A stretch of 24,214 nt of DNA from CAZEZY01 sp964516635 (GTDB taxonomy: Bacteria > Pseudomonadota > Gammaproteobacteria > Burkholderiales > Burkholderiaceae_C), in contig CAZEZY010000025.1 in the NCBI GenBank assembly GCA_964516635.1, forward strand, positions 1-24,214, read 5' to 3'. Shown here piece by piece: positions 1-7,284 of this stretch (its first letter is position 1; every line of letters begins with the position of its first letter). Both the position numbers and the translations under genes were made by a program. The notes under the pieces are model-generated. The model ran no database searches. It was not told the origin of the DNA and worked only from the letters and a program-made list of their open reading frames with translations.

Positions 1-183
1 GTTGGTGGTGATCTCGCCAGCAAGCACCACCAGACCGGTGTTGGTCAGGGTTTCGGCGGCCACGCGGCTGCGTGGGTCCTGCTCGAAAATCGCGTCCAGA
101 ATCGCATCGGAAATCTGATCGGCCACCTTGTCGGGGTGACCTTCAGAGACGGATTCCGAGGTGAAAAGAAAGTCGTTCGCCAT
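1..183 (-). CDS. metK: S-adenosylmethionine synthetase, 5' end only (61 codons)
   Basis: The first 61 codons of methionine adenosyltransferase, which makes S-adenosylmethionine from methionine and ATP in the cytosol. The gene runs off the left edge of the window. The N-terminal signature is clear: after MANDFLFTSESVSEG comes HPDK (residues 16-19), whose His sits in the ATP site, followed by the ADQISDAILD helix and then ETLTNTGLVVLAGEI. The ATG at 183 is the standard start for this family. It diverges from the acyltransferase gene at 319, and the 135-base gap between them carries a candidate promoter and structured leader. Identification is certain at family level; the rest of the protein cannot be checked. 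Confidence 0.97.
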   Translation of the reverse strand, partial: MANDFLFTSESVSEGHPDKVADQISDAILDAIFEQDPRSRVAAETLTNTGLVVLAGEITTN

Positions 184-235
184 TTGAATACACTCCAGTG
201 AAAATGCCTGGCGGTCGCCGGGCAGAGGGTGCTTT

Positions 236-305
236 GGCGAACGCTTTAGCTGAATTTGTGAATCGCCCGCAAGTTGTCCAGTAACTCGGCGATAGCGGGA
301 TTGTA
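236..305 (-). promoter_or_regulatory. Candidate metK promoter and structured mRNA leader
   Basis: On the minus strand TACAAT (305 down to 300) is a good -10 box, although no convincing -35 accompanies it. The predicted start, near 293, would open the transcript at a long stem: AUCGCC-GAGUU (293-283), a 7-base loop, AACUU (275-271), a 3-base bulge and GGCGAU (267-262). One inner pair is G-U in minus-strand RNA but an A-C mismatch in plus-strand RNA, which points to the metK transcript. The same GGCGA can instead pair with UCGCC at 240-236, so two helices exclude each other. About 110 bases would separate the start from the metK ATG. It matches no SAM or SAH riboswitch class that I recognise by eye. 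Function is inferred only. Confidence 0.35.
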
Positions 306-318
306 AACATTCGCCGAC

Positions 319-1179
319 ATGCTGTTTCTTTTTCGCTGTCTGGGCCTTCTGCCCCTGGGTTTACTGCATGCCATGGGCTGGCTCCTGGGGTGGGGGATCT
401 GGCTCGGTTCAGCTGCCTACCGCCAGCGCTGGATCGACAACACCCGGCAGGCAGGCGTGACGGGCTTCGAACGCTGGGCTTCAGTCGGTGAGGCGGGTAA
501 GCAGATGCTGGAACTGCCGCGCCTGTGGTTTGGGCGCCCGGTCAGGGTGGGCTGGGAGGGAGCCGCCCACATCGAAGCCGCCCTGAACCATGGCCAGGGG
601 ATGCTGTTTCTCACGCCCCACATGGGGTGTTTCGAGGTGACGGCTCAGGCTTATGCGGACCGGTTTGGTTCGATGGAGAGTGGAAAACCCATGACGGTGC
701 TGTTTCGCGAGCCAAGGAAAACCGGTCTGATGGAGGTTTTGAAGGCTGCCCGCGAGCGACCCGGGTTGAGTTCAGCCCCGGCCACGCTGAGAGGCGTCAG
801 GCAACTGGCCATGGCGCTCAAACAGGGCGAGGCTGTCGGCCTGCTACCCGACCAGGTGCCACCGGAAGGTCTGGGTGTCTGGGCGCCTTTCTTTGGGCGG
901 GATGCCTACACCATGACCCTGTCTGCCCGTTTTGCCCAGATACCTGGAACGCAGGTCTTGCTGGCTTGGGGTGAGCGTCTGCCCTGGGGCAGGGGGTTTG
1001 TGGTGCATGTGCATCCCTGGTCTGAAGCCGTGGGCGAGCCCGTGGCCGAAAGGGCCGATGAAGCCGCGGCACAGATGAACCGGGCCATGGAAGGCCTGAT
1101 TCGTCAGAGACCTGCTCAATACTTATGGGGTTATGCCCGTTATAAGACGCCCAGAAATCATTCCTCGGTCCGAGGCTGA
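319..1179 (+). CDS. Lipid A-type lysophospholipid acyltransferase (LpxL/HtrB family)
   Basis: A 286-residue member of the LpxL/LpxM family, which transfers an acyl chain from acyl-ACP to a lipid A precursor at the cytoplasmic face of the inner membrane. Residues about 4-31 form an N-terminal membrane anchor. The catalytic H-x4-D/E motif is H101-M-G-C-F-E106, preceded by the hydrophobic strand GMLFLTP. The second family signature, LLPDQ.P..G.GV..PFFG, follows in the middle of the protein. Length is normal. The start at 319 puts the anchor at the N-terminus, but no strong ribosome binding site is visible. It diverges from metK, and its 3' end converges on the hydrolase gene with 8 bases between them. 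LpxL versus LpxM, or a related lipid such as an ornithine lipid, cannot be settled from sequence alone. Confidence 0.9.
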   Translation: MLFLFRCLGLLPLGLLHAMGWLLGWGIWLGSAAYRQRWIDNTRQAGVTGFERWASVGEAGKQMLELPRLWFGRPVRVGWEGAAHIEAALNHGQGMLFLTPHMGCFEVTAQAYADRFGSMESGKPMTVLFREPRKTGLMEVLKAARERPGLSSAPATLRGVRQLAMALKQGEAVGLLPDQVPPEGLGVWAPFFGRDAYTMTLSARFAQIPGTQVLLAWGERLPWGRGFVVHVHPWSEAVGEPVAERADEAAAQMNRAMEGLIRQRPAQYLWGYARYKTPRNHSSVRG

Positions 1180-1187
1180 GATGACGC

Positions 1188-2111
1188 TCAAGCTTTATTG
1201 GGCGTGTTGAGAAAACCGGCAATGCGCCGGGCAATCTCCAAGGGTCGTTCATGTACCAGCCAATGGCTGGCGTCATCCAGATGTTCCACTTGCAGTGGCT
1301 GGACATAAGCATCCAGGCCATCCAGCAACCCTGGTAGCAGGGCATGATCCTTCATGCCCCAGATCACCAGGGTCGGGCGGCTGACCTGCAACAGTTCCCC
1401 AGGCAGTGTCAGGGTCCGGGGGGTGGTTTCTTCCGGGGATGGGGGGCGCAGCGGCGAGGCTCGGTAGTAATTCAAGGGGCCTTCAAGCCCCATTTGCCAG
1501 ACTGCGCGGTATTGCGCCCTGACTGCATCCGTCAGCCAGGGCGCGGACCCTGTGGCGGTTTCAAAAAATCCCCACAACCGCCGGTAGTCGTCCTCGGCCA
1601 GCAACGGTCCGGCATCGGTCCGGGTCAGGAAGCGCATGTAGGCGCTGGCGGCCTGCTGTGCAGGGGAATGCTGAAGGTCCCGCAAAAAAGTGCCAGCATG
1701 GGGTGCATTCAGAATGACCAGTTGAGCCAGTTTGTCAGGGTGCAATGCCGCCACGTTCCAGGCAATCGCCCCACCCCAGTCGTGTGCAATGAGCGCCGCC
1801 ACACGCCCGGGGGTTGGACAGCTTCGGGTGATCTGGTCCACCAGAGCCGTCACGTCCTCCACCAGATGCTTGGCGTGGTAGGCCGACAGCTCAATAGGTA
1901 CGGAGGAGGGCGGGTAGCCGCGCATGCAGGGTGCCACGCACCGGTAACCTCCCTGTTCCGGACGCGCAAAGTACTCCAGCAGCGGATCCCACACAAATGC
2001 CGACTCCGGAAATCCATGCAGGAACAGCAGCACCGGTCGGTTGGCTTCCCCGGTCACCCTGGCATGGAGCGTGATGCCATGAGGCAGGGTGAATGCGCGT
2101 GATTCAATCAT
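1188..2111 (-). CDS. Alpha/beta hydrolase, epoxide hydrolase/haloalkanoate dehalogenase type
   Basis: A 307-residue alpha/beta-fold hydrolase. The oxyanion-hole motif HGFPES is at residues 32-37. The nucleophile elbow is H110-D111-W112-G-G, with Asp rather than Ser as nucleophile, the pattern of soluble epoxide hydrolases and fluoroacetate/haloalkane dehalogenases. The remaining triad is probably D255 (WGMKDH) and H283 (DDASHW). The paired tyrosines in LNYYRA (215-216) sit where the cap-domain tyrosines of epoxide hydrolases are found. There is no signal peptide, so it should be cytosolic. The ATG overlaps the engB stop codon by 4 bases (ATGA), implying co-translation with engB, although no functional link is evident. 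The substrate is unknown. Confidence 0.88.
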   Translation of the reverse strand: MIESRAFTLPHGITLHARVTGEANRPVLLFLHGFPESAFVWDPLLEYFARPEQGGYRCVAPCMRGYPPSSVPIELSAYHAKHLVEDVTALVDQITRSCPTPGRVAALIAHDWGGAIAWNVAALHPDKLAQLVILNAPHAGTFLRDLQHSPAQQAASAYMRFLTRTDAGPLLAEDDYRRLWGFFETATGSAPWLTDAVRAQYRAVWQMGLEGPLNYYRASPLRPPSPEETTPRTLTLPGELLQVSRPTLVIWGMKDHALLPGLLDGLDAYVQPLQVEHLDDASHWLVHERPLEIARRIAGFLNTPNKA

Positions 2112-2794
2112 GGTTGGGCGTCGGGCGAGGGCGTCAACGGGTCAGGGTGAGCCCATTTCCAGAGTGTCAGTGCCACCTCGTCGAGGCCTTGTTTTCTCAA
2201 CGCGGAGAACAGTTTCACATCGCCTCCGGCGGTCTGCAGTCGCGCAATCGACAGGGCTTTCGTGGCCTCTTGCCGACTCAGCTTGTCGGCTTTGGTCAGC
2301 AGAACCAGAAAATCCATGCCTTGCTCCACACGAGGGCGAATCACCTCAAGCAGTGCCTCGTCCAGTTCGGTGAGGCCCAGACGAGGATCGCACAGCATCA
2401 CCACGCCCCGCAGGTTGGGGCGGCTGACCAGGTAGTTGGCCATGACTTGCTGCCAGCGACGCTTGGCTTCCTGGGGAACCGCGGCGTATCCATAGCCGGG
2501 CAGGTCGGCCAGAACGGCATCGGTCACGCCCTGCTTGCCCAGGGCGAACAGATTGATGCTCTGGGTGCGCCCTGGTGTTTTGGATGCAAATGCCAGACGC
2601 TTCTGTTGCGTCATGGTGTTGATGCAGGTCGACTTGCCCGCATTCGAACGGCCGACAAAGGCAATTTCCGGTATCTCCAGGTCAGGGAGGTGGTGCAACT
2701 GAGGGGCTTCGATCAGAAATCGGGCTGTATGCAGCCAGGAATGGGCCGTCTTGAGCGCGTCTGCCGGGGTGGCTGGTGGGTTATTCGTGGTCAT
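2108..2794 (-). CDS. engB: Ribosome biogenesis GTP-binding protein EngB (YihA/YsxC)
   Basis: A 228-residue TRAFAC-class GTPase needed for late assembly of the large ribosomal subunit. G motifs are in order: G1 GRSNAGKS (48-55), the G2 region SKTPGRTQ (71-78), G3 DLPG (97-100), G4 TKAD (167-170) and a G5-like FSAL (196-199). The chosen ATG at 2794 gives a normal family length. The reading frame stays open upstream to 2947, but that 51-residue extension has no family match and would run across the divergent cytochrome c4 promoter region. The start codon lies inside a 10-base tandem repeat (CCACGAATGA then CCACGAATAA on the coding strand). A TACAAT -10 box sits about 23 bases upstream. The hydrolase gene follows with a 4-base overlap. 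Confidence 0.95.
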   Translation of the reverse strand: MTTNNPPATPADALKTAHSWLHTARFLIEAPQLHHLPDLEIPEIAFVGRSNAGKSTCINTMTQQKRLAFASKTPGRTQSINLFALGKQGVTDAVLADLPGYGYAAVPQEAKRRWQQVMANYLVSRPNLRGVVMLCDPRLGLTELDEALLEVIRPRVEQGMDFLVLLTKADKLSRQEATKALSIARLQTAGGDVKLFSALRKQGLDEVALTLWKWAHPDPLTPSPDAQP

Positions 2795-2816
2795 TCGTGG
2801 AATCAGGGTTATCCGG

Positions 2817-2827
2817 CATTGTAAAAT
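2817..2827. promoter_or_regulatory. Divergent -10 boxes for engB (minus) and cytochrome c4 (plus)
   Basis: ATTGTA at 2817-2822 reads TACAAT on the minus strand, placing a start of transcription about 15 bases before the engB ATG. The adjoining TAAAAT at 2822-2827 is a plausible plus-strand -10 for the cytochrome gene, giving a leader of about 70 bases. The two hexamers share one base, so the promoters could not be occupied at the same time. Neither has a good -35 hexamer at 16-18 bases, so the assignment is tentative. Confidence 0.35.
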
Positions 2828-2903
2828 CGCTATGTTGCACTCTGTGGGCATGGTGTGCCTGAGCGCAACGTTCCGTCCTTGGTTGTCGAACATTGCACAC
2901 GAA

Positions 2904-3518
2904 ATGAAATCCATCGCCACGCTTATCGGTGCTGCTGCACTTGCCACGCTGTCCCTGTCTGTGCACGCGCAGTCTTCCCAACCTGATCTGCGTCGTGGCG
3001 CCCAGCTTTACGGCCAGGTTTGCGTTGCCTGCCATGCCGCTGACGGCAATTCCACCACGGCTGCCAACCCCAAGCTGGCACAGCAGCACCCGGAATACCT
3101 GGTCAAGCAACTCAAGGAGTATGCGTCCGGCAAGCGTCAGAATGCCGTCATGACCGGTTTTGCCTCGGCCCTTTCTGCACAGGACAAGATCGACATTTCC
3201 TACTGGCTGGCCAGCCAGAAAGCCACCACCGGTTTTGCCCGCGACAAGGACAAGGTTGCCCTGGGTGAGCGCATCTATCGTGGCGGCATTGCCGATCGCC
3301 AGATTGCCGCCTGCATGGGTTGCCACTCTCCCAATGGCGCCGGTATTCCTGCCCAGTATCCTCGTCTGGCTGGTCAGCATGCCGAATACACGCTTGACCA
3401 GATGCGTCAGTTCCGGTCGGGTGCGCGGAACAACAATCTGCAAATGCGTCAGATCGCCCAGTACATGACCGACGCCGAGATTGAGGCCGTGGCCGAATAC
3501 ATCGCCGGTCTGCGCTGA
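2904..3518 (+). CDS. Di-haem cytochrome c4
   Basis: A 204-residue periplasmic or membrane-associated di-haem cytochrome that passes electrons from the bc1 complex towards terminal oxidases. Residues 1-22 are a Sec signal peptide ending in SVHA before QSS. Two homologous c-type domains follow, with haem sites C40-VACH44 and C137-MGCH141. Met83 (AVMTGF) and Met181 (LQMRQI) are the likely distal ligands. The QHPEYL and QHAEYT repeats after each haem show the internal duplication typical of c4. The ATG at 2904 was chosen because it starts the signal peptide; in-frame upstream codons from 2751 antisense to engB are unlikely to be used. The gene ends at a strong terminator, and the System II maturation genes that would attach its haems come next. 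Confidence 0.94.
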   Translation: MKSIATLIGAAALATLSLSVHAQSSQPDLRRGAQLYGQVCVACHAADGNSTTAANPKLAQQHPEYLVKQLKEYASGKRQNAVMTGFASALSAQDKIDISYWLASQKATTGFARDKDKVALGERIYRGGIADRQIAACMGCHSPNGAGIPAQYPRLAGQHAEYTLDQMRQFRSGARNNNLQMRQIAQYMTDAEIEAVAEYIAGLR

Positions 3519-3531
3519 ACCCCGAAACCCG

Positions 3532-3561
3532 AGCCCCTCCCTTGCGAGGGGCTTTGTTCTT
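3532..3561 (+). terminator. Rho-independent terminator after cytochrome c4
   Basis: A perfect 8-bp stem, AGCCCCTC (3532-3539) with GAGGGGCT (3546-3553), encloses a 6-base loop and is followed by a T-rich tail. It starts 14 bases after the stop codon of the cytochrome gene. Confidence 0.85.
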
Positions 3562-3582
3562 ATATCAGTGCATGTTTATGTT
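3554..3582 (+). promoter_or_regulatory. Candidate sigma-70 promoter for resB-ccsB
   Basis: TTGTTC (3554-3559) and TATGTT (3577-3582) are spaced by exactly 17 bases. The -35 box overlaps the T-tail of the preceding terminator. Transcription would start near 3589, leaving a leader of about 90 bases to the resB ATG that contains the second hairpin at 3638-3658. Confidence 0.4.
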
Positions 3583-3637
3583 TGTGAGAAAATCCGTTCA
3601 ACCCACGGCACCTTCTCACGCGGTACTTTTCCTATCG

Positions 3638-3663
3638 GGCAGGTCGTTTCGGCCTGCCTTTTT
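3638..3663 (+). terminator. Terminator-like hairpin in the resB leader (possible attenuator)
   Basis: GGCAGGTCG (3638-3646) pairs with CGGCCTGCC (3650-3658), with one T-G wobble and a 3-base loop, followed directly by TTTTT (3659-3663). It has the form of an intrinsic terminator but lies 18 bases before the resB ATG and downstream of the best promoter candidate. It could be a second terminator for the cytochrome transcript or an attenuator for resB-ccsB. Confidence 0.5.
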
Positions 3664-3680
3664 CATGACTGTTTTTCCCG

Positions 3681-5828
3681 ATGAGCGTTTCCACCGAAGG
3701 CCTTGACCTGCAGACCGGCTCGCAACCTGTGCGAGCTGCCGTGGAACTGCTTTCATCGATGCGGTTCGCGATTGCGTTGCTCACCGTCATCTGCATCGCT
3801 TCGGTCGTCGGCACCGTTCTGCTGCAGAACGAACCCATCAACAATTACATCAACCAGTTTGGGCCGTTCTGGTTCGAGGTGTTTGCGGCACTCAGCCTGT
3901 TCAATGTGTACAGCGCGTGGTGGTTCCTGCTGATTCTGGCATTCCTGGTCGTCAGCACCACGCTCTGCATTGTCCGAAGCACCCCCAAAATCCTGGCCGA
4001 TCTCAAGCTGTTCAAGGAAAACATCCGGGAGCAAAGTCTCCGGGCCTTTCCGCACAAGGCCCAGGCTGAGCTTCACGAGGAAGGCGAAGCGGCCGCTCGT
4101 CGCATGGGTGGTGTCCTCGTGGCCTCTGGCTGGAAGGTTCGACTGCAAAGTCGTGAAACCCCGAACGGTCACGGGTGGATGGTGGCGGCCAAGGCGGGTG
4201 CCGCCAACAAGCTGGGCTACATCGCCGCCCATTCGGCCATTGTCATGATCTGCATTGGCGGTCTGCTCGATGGCGACATGATGGTTCGAGGGCAGATGTG
4301 GCTCAAAGACAAGACCGCCTTCACCGGCGGGGGGCTGATTGCCGATGTGCCCGAGCAGCATCGCCTGTCAGACCGCAATCCCACCTTCAGGGGCAACCTG
4401 CTGGTGACCGAAGGCACACGGGCCGGCACCGCCATCCTGGCCCAGCCTCAGGGCGTGATCCTGCAGGAGCTTCCCTTTGACATCGAACTGAAGAAGTTCA
4501 TCGTCGAGTACTACGACACCGGCATGCCCAAGCTGTTTGCCAGCGAGATCGTGATTCACGACCGCTACACCGGTGAAACCAAGGAGGCTCGCGTCGAGGT
4601 GAACCACCCCGCCAGTCATCGAGGAATACAGATCTACCAGTCCAGCTTTGACGATGGCGGGTCCCTGATCAACCTTCGTGCGGTTTCCATGGGCCAGGCC
4701 GTGAATCCGTTCTCGGTTCAGGGGCGAATCGGCGAAACCACCAGCCTCACCAACGGCGATCAGCGCATGCAGCTGGAGTTCACGGGTCTGCGGGTGATCA
4801 ACGTCGAAAACTTCCTGACGCCTCTTGAAGATGGTGCGGATGTCCGACGCGTGGATCTGAGGCAGGCCATCGAGAACCGTCTGGGATCGGCTCACAAGAC
4901 GGTGACCGAGCGAGAGCTGCGTAACGTGGGCCCCAGCGTCACGTACAAGTTGCGTGACGAGGCTGGCCAGGCCCGTGAGTACCACAACTACATGCTGCCG
5001 ATCGAACTGGATGGCAATCGCGTGTACGTTCTGGGTGTGCGCGACACACCTGCCGAGGACTTCCGCTACCTTCGTGTGCCGGCGGACGAAAACGATGCCA
5101 TTGACGGATTCATCCGTCTTCGCTCGGCGCTGGCCGATCCCGTCATGCGTCGCGAGGCAGTGAGGCGCTATGTGGACGAGGCAGCCCGAGGTCAGCGCGA
5201 CGAACTCAAGCAAGCCCTGACGGTGTCTGCGCAGCGTGCCATTGATCTGTTTGCTGGTCAGGATCCCGAAATCGAAAGCCTTCCACGCCGCAACATGCCG
5301 GTGCTGGGTGGCCTTCAGGCCGTGTCTGCTTTCATGGAAGTGAACGTACCGGAAGCGGAACGTGAACGGGCAGGTGAGGTGCTCTTGCGCATCCTCAATG
5401 GCACCCTGTTCGAGCTCTATCAGCTGAGTCGCGAGCGCGCCGGTCAGGCGCCGGTGGAGCGCGGCGAGGAGGTCGCGCGCTTCATGACCCAGTCGGTTCT
5501 GAGCCTGAGCGATGCCTTTTTCTATCCAGCCCCTCTGACCTTTCAGCTGACCGACTTCGAACACGTTCAGGCCAGCGTTTTCCAGGTGGCGAGGGCTCCC
5601 GGAAAAACCATTGTTTATGTGGGGTGCCTCCTGTTGATCATCGGTGTTTTCGCCATGCTTTACGTCCGTGAACGACGGTTATGGATCTGGCTGTCGCCCA
5701 AGGAAGGTGGTCTGGGCTTGCAAGCCACCATGGCTTTGTCGTCCAATCGCAAGTTGATGGATAACGATCGAGAGTTTGACCAGCTCAAGACGCGACTGTT
5801 GCTGAAAGGTGTCGAGGTGCAAACATGA
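3681..5828 (+). CDS. resB: Cytochrome c biogenesis protein ResB (Ccs1)
   Basis: A 715-residue membrane protein that works with CcsB to export haem and attach it to apocytochromes c at the periplasmic face (System II). Predicted membrane segments are at about 28-48, 75-98 and 178-197, with one C-terminal helix at about 643-662. A large periplasmic region (about 200-640) separates the third and fourth. H184, in the third segment, corresponds to the conserved transmembrane histidine. The family signature NHP...RGIQIYQSSFDDGGS lies at about 308-327. The start at 3681 matches the family N-terminus (SSMRFAIALLTV begins at 25), but there is no visible Shine-Dalgarno sequence. The stop overlaps the ccsB ATG (ATGA), so the two are translationally coupled. 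Length is at the upper end for ResB because the periplasmic domain is large. Confidence 0.95.
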   Translation: MSVSTEGLDLQTGSQPVRAAVELLSSMRFAIALLTVICIASVVGTVLLQNEPINNYINQFGPFWFEVFAALSLFNVYSAWWFLLILAFLVVSTTLCIVRSTPKILADLKLFKENIREQSLRAFPHKAQAELHEEGEAAARRMGGVLVASGWKVRLQSRETPNGHGWMVAAKAGAANKLGYIAAHSAIVMICIGGLLDGDMMVRGQMWLKDKTAFTGGGLIADVPEQHRLSDRNPTFRGNLLVTEGTRAGTAILAQPQGVILQELPFDIELKKFIVEYYDTGMPKLFASEIVIHDRYTGETKEARVEVNHPASHRGIQIYQSSFDDGGSLINLRAVSMGQAVNPFSVQGRIGETTSLTNGDQRMQLEFTGLRVINVENFLTPLEDGADVRRVDLRQAIENRLGSAHKTVTERELRNVGPSVTYKLRDEAGQAREYHNYMLPIELDGNRVYVLGVRDTPAEDFRYLRVPADENDAIDGFIRLRSALADPVMRREAVRRYVDEAARGQRDELKQALTVSAQRAIDLFAGQDPEIESLPRRNMPVLGGLQAVSAFMEVNVPEAERERAGEVLLRILNGTLFELYQLSRERAGQAPVERGEEVARFMTQSVLSLSDAFFYPAPLTFQLTDFEHVQASVFQVARAPGKTIVYVGCLLLIIGVFAMLYVRERRLWIWLSPKEGGLGLQATMALSSNRKLMDNDREFDQLKTRLLLKGVEVQT

Positions 5829-7186
5829 ATGCCGCTACCCAAACCGTAGATCTCAAGAAAGACCGAGCCAGCGTCGGCTTGAGGCCAGGTTACTTCGCCC
5901 GACGAAGCACCTGGGACTGGGTGTTCGCGGCCCTGTTGATCATGGGCGGTGCGTATACCTACTGGTTGCTGGGCGAGTTCATGAATGGGTATGAAAAGAG
6001 CATTCTGATCGGCACGGTGCCCAGCATGATTGCGCTGGCCTGGTTCTGGGGGCCGTTGCGTCAGTTGACCGTGGCAGTGGCTGTGCTGTCTCTGACAGCC
6101 GTGTGGCTCTATCAGGTAGACGGGGTGGGTGTTGCAGAACGCGCCGAGAACGTTTTTCTGCTGAAGTATTTCATTTCCAGCCAGTCGGCCATCCTCTGGA
6201 TGAGCGTTCTCTTTTTCATGAGTACCGCCTTCTACTGGCTTGGCATTTTTTCCCGCAAAAACGCCGATGGTTTCGAATCGATCGGTTCCAAAATGGCCTG
6301 GGTCGCCATCACATTGGGCTTGGTGGGTTCCTTTGTCCGCTGGTACGAAAGCTATCTGCTGGGCCCGGACATTGGGTACATCCCGGTGAGCAACCTGTAC
6401 GAAGTGTTCATCCTTTTTGCCTGGCTGACGGCCATTTATTACCTGTATTACGAAGACCGTTACCAGACCCGTCGCATGGGGGCGTTTGCCATGCTGATCG
6501 TGGCCGCCGCTGTGGGTTTCCTGCTCTGGTACACCCTGGTTCGCGAAGCCCATCAGATTCAGCCACTGGTGCCTGCCCTGCAAAGCTGGTGGATGAAGGT
6601 GCACGTGCCGGCCAACTTCGTTGGGTATGGCACGTTTGCGATCGCCGCGATGCTGGCCTTCGCTTACCTCATCAAGCAGAGTGCCTCCGAAACCCGCTGG
6701 TGGAAACTGGCCCCGTTGTGGTTGCTGGGGGTCATCCTGTGTTTTGAGCCACTGGTCTTCCGCCGCGGTGTGGCAGACGCCGGCATTTCCTACTGGGCCA
6801 TGTACTTCGGGATCTCGGCATTCATTGTCGGGGGGATCATGCTGGCACGTCGCCGCATTGCCGAGCGGCTTCCCGCCCTGGAAGTGATGGACGACGTGAT
6901 GTACAAGGCCATTGCGGTGGGCTTTGCGTTCTTTACCATTGCCACCATTCTGGGTGCATTGTGGGCAGCCGAGGCATGGGGGGGGTACTGGAGCTGGGAT
7001 CCGAAGGAAACCTGGGCGTTGATCGTCTGGCTCAACTATGCGGCCTGGCTGCACATGCGCCTGATGAAGGGCCTCCGAGGCACCGTGGCTGCCTGGTGGG
7101 CCCTTGTGGGTCTGGTCATCACCACGTTTGCATTTCTGGGTGTCAACATCTTCCTGAGCGGTTTGCACAGCTACGGCGAACTCTGA
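5825..7186 (+). CDS. ccsB: Cytochrome c biogenesis protein CcsB (ResC/CcsA family), haem handling
   Basis: A 453-residue polytopic protein of the haem-handling family and partner of ResB in System II. The tryptophan-rich WWD motif, WGGYWSWDPKETW, is at 385-397 in a periplasmic loop. It is flanked by H260 (KVHVPANFVGYGTF) and H447 (GLHSYG), the expected external haem ligands. H410 (WLHMRL) matches the conserved transmembrane histidine. I count about eight or more membrane segments. The first, near 31-52, precedes a short cytosolic part, and the last ends just before the C-terminus. The gene overlaps resB by 4 bases and ends 15 bases before a long terminator hairpin, so resB-ccsB is a two-gene operon. 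All key residues are present. Confidence 0.96.
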   Translation: MNAATQTVDLKKDRASVGLRPGYFARRSTWDWVFAALLIMGGAYTYWLLGEFMNGYEKSILIGTVPSMIALAWFWGPLRQLTVAVAVLSLTAVWLYQVDGVGVAERAENVFLLKYFISSQSAILWMSVLFFMSTAFYWLGIFSRKNADGFESIGSKMAWVAITLGLVGSFVRWYESYLLGPDIGYIPVSNLYEVFILFAWLTAIYYLYYEDRYQTRRMGAFAMLIVAAAVGFLLWYTLVREAHQIQPLVPALQSWWMKVHVPANFVGYGTFAIAAMLAFAYLIKQSASETRWWKLAPLWLLGVILCFEPLVFRRGVADAGISYWAMYFGISAFIVGGIMLARRRIAERLPALEVMDDVMYKAIAVGFAFFTIATILGALWAAEAWGGYWSWDPKETWALIVWLNYAAWLHMRLMKGLRGTVAAWWALVGLVITTFAFLGVNIFLSGLHSYGEL

Positions 7187-7201
7187 TCCGCCATCACACC
7201 C

Positions 7202-7241
7202 AAAACCCGGTACCCCGTTCGAGGTGCCGGGTTTTGTTTTT
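7202..7241 (+). terminator. Rho-independent terminator after ccsB
   Basis: A 13-bp stem, AAAACCCGGTACC (7202-7214) with GGTGCCGGGTTTT (7223-7235), contains one T-G wobble and an 8-base loop. It is followed by G and a run of five T. It separates resB-ccsB from msrPQ, so msrP needs its own promoter between here and 7285; I saw no clear one. Confidence 0.88.
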
Positions 7242-7284
7242 GTGACAAACTGACCGTTGGCAAAGGACAAACAGGAGTCAGCCC

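Noticed and set aside
213..228. GC-rich hairpin just before the metK start as a ribosome-binding-site sequestering stem
   Set aside because: The CCTGGC/GCCGGG pairing is better on the plus strand (G-T wobble) than in metK mRNA (C-A mismatch), so it does not support a role in the metK leader.
1163..1175. CCTCGG-T-CCGAGG palindrome at the 3' end of the acyltransferase gene as a terminator
   Set aside because: It lies within the coding sequence, the usable stem is only about 4 bp with a realistic loop, and no T-run follows.
4368..5564. 398-codon minus-strand open frame opposite resB
   Set aside because: It is antisense to the ResB periplasmic domain, has no family features and no ribosome binding site.
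5660..7270. 536-codon open frame on the minus strand opposite ccsB
   Set aside because: It lies entirely antisense to a confidently identified membrane protein gene. Its translation is low-complexity (His, Gln, Pro, Gly rich) with no recognisable domain, as expected for a shadow frame in GC-rich DNA.
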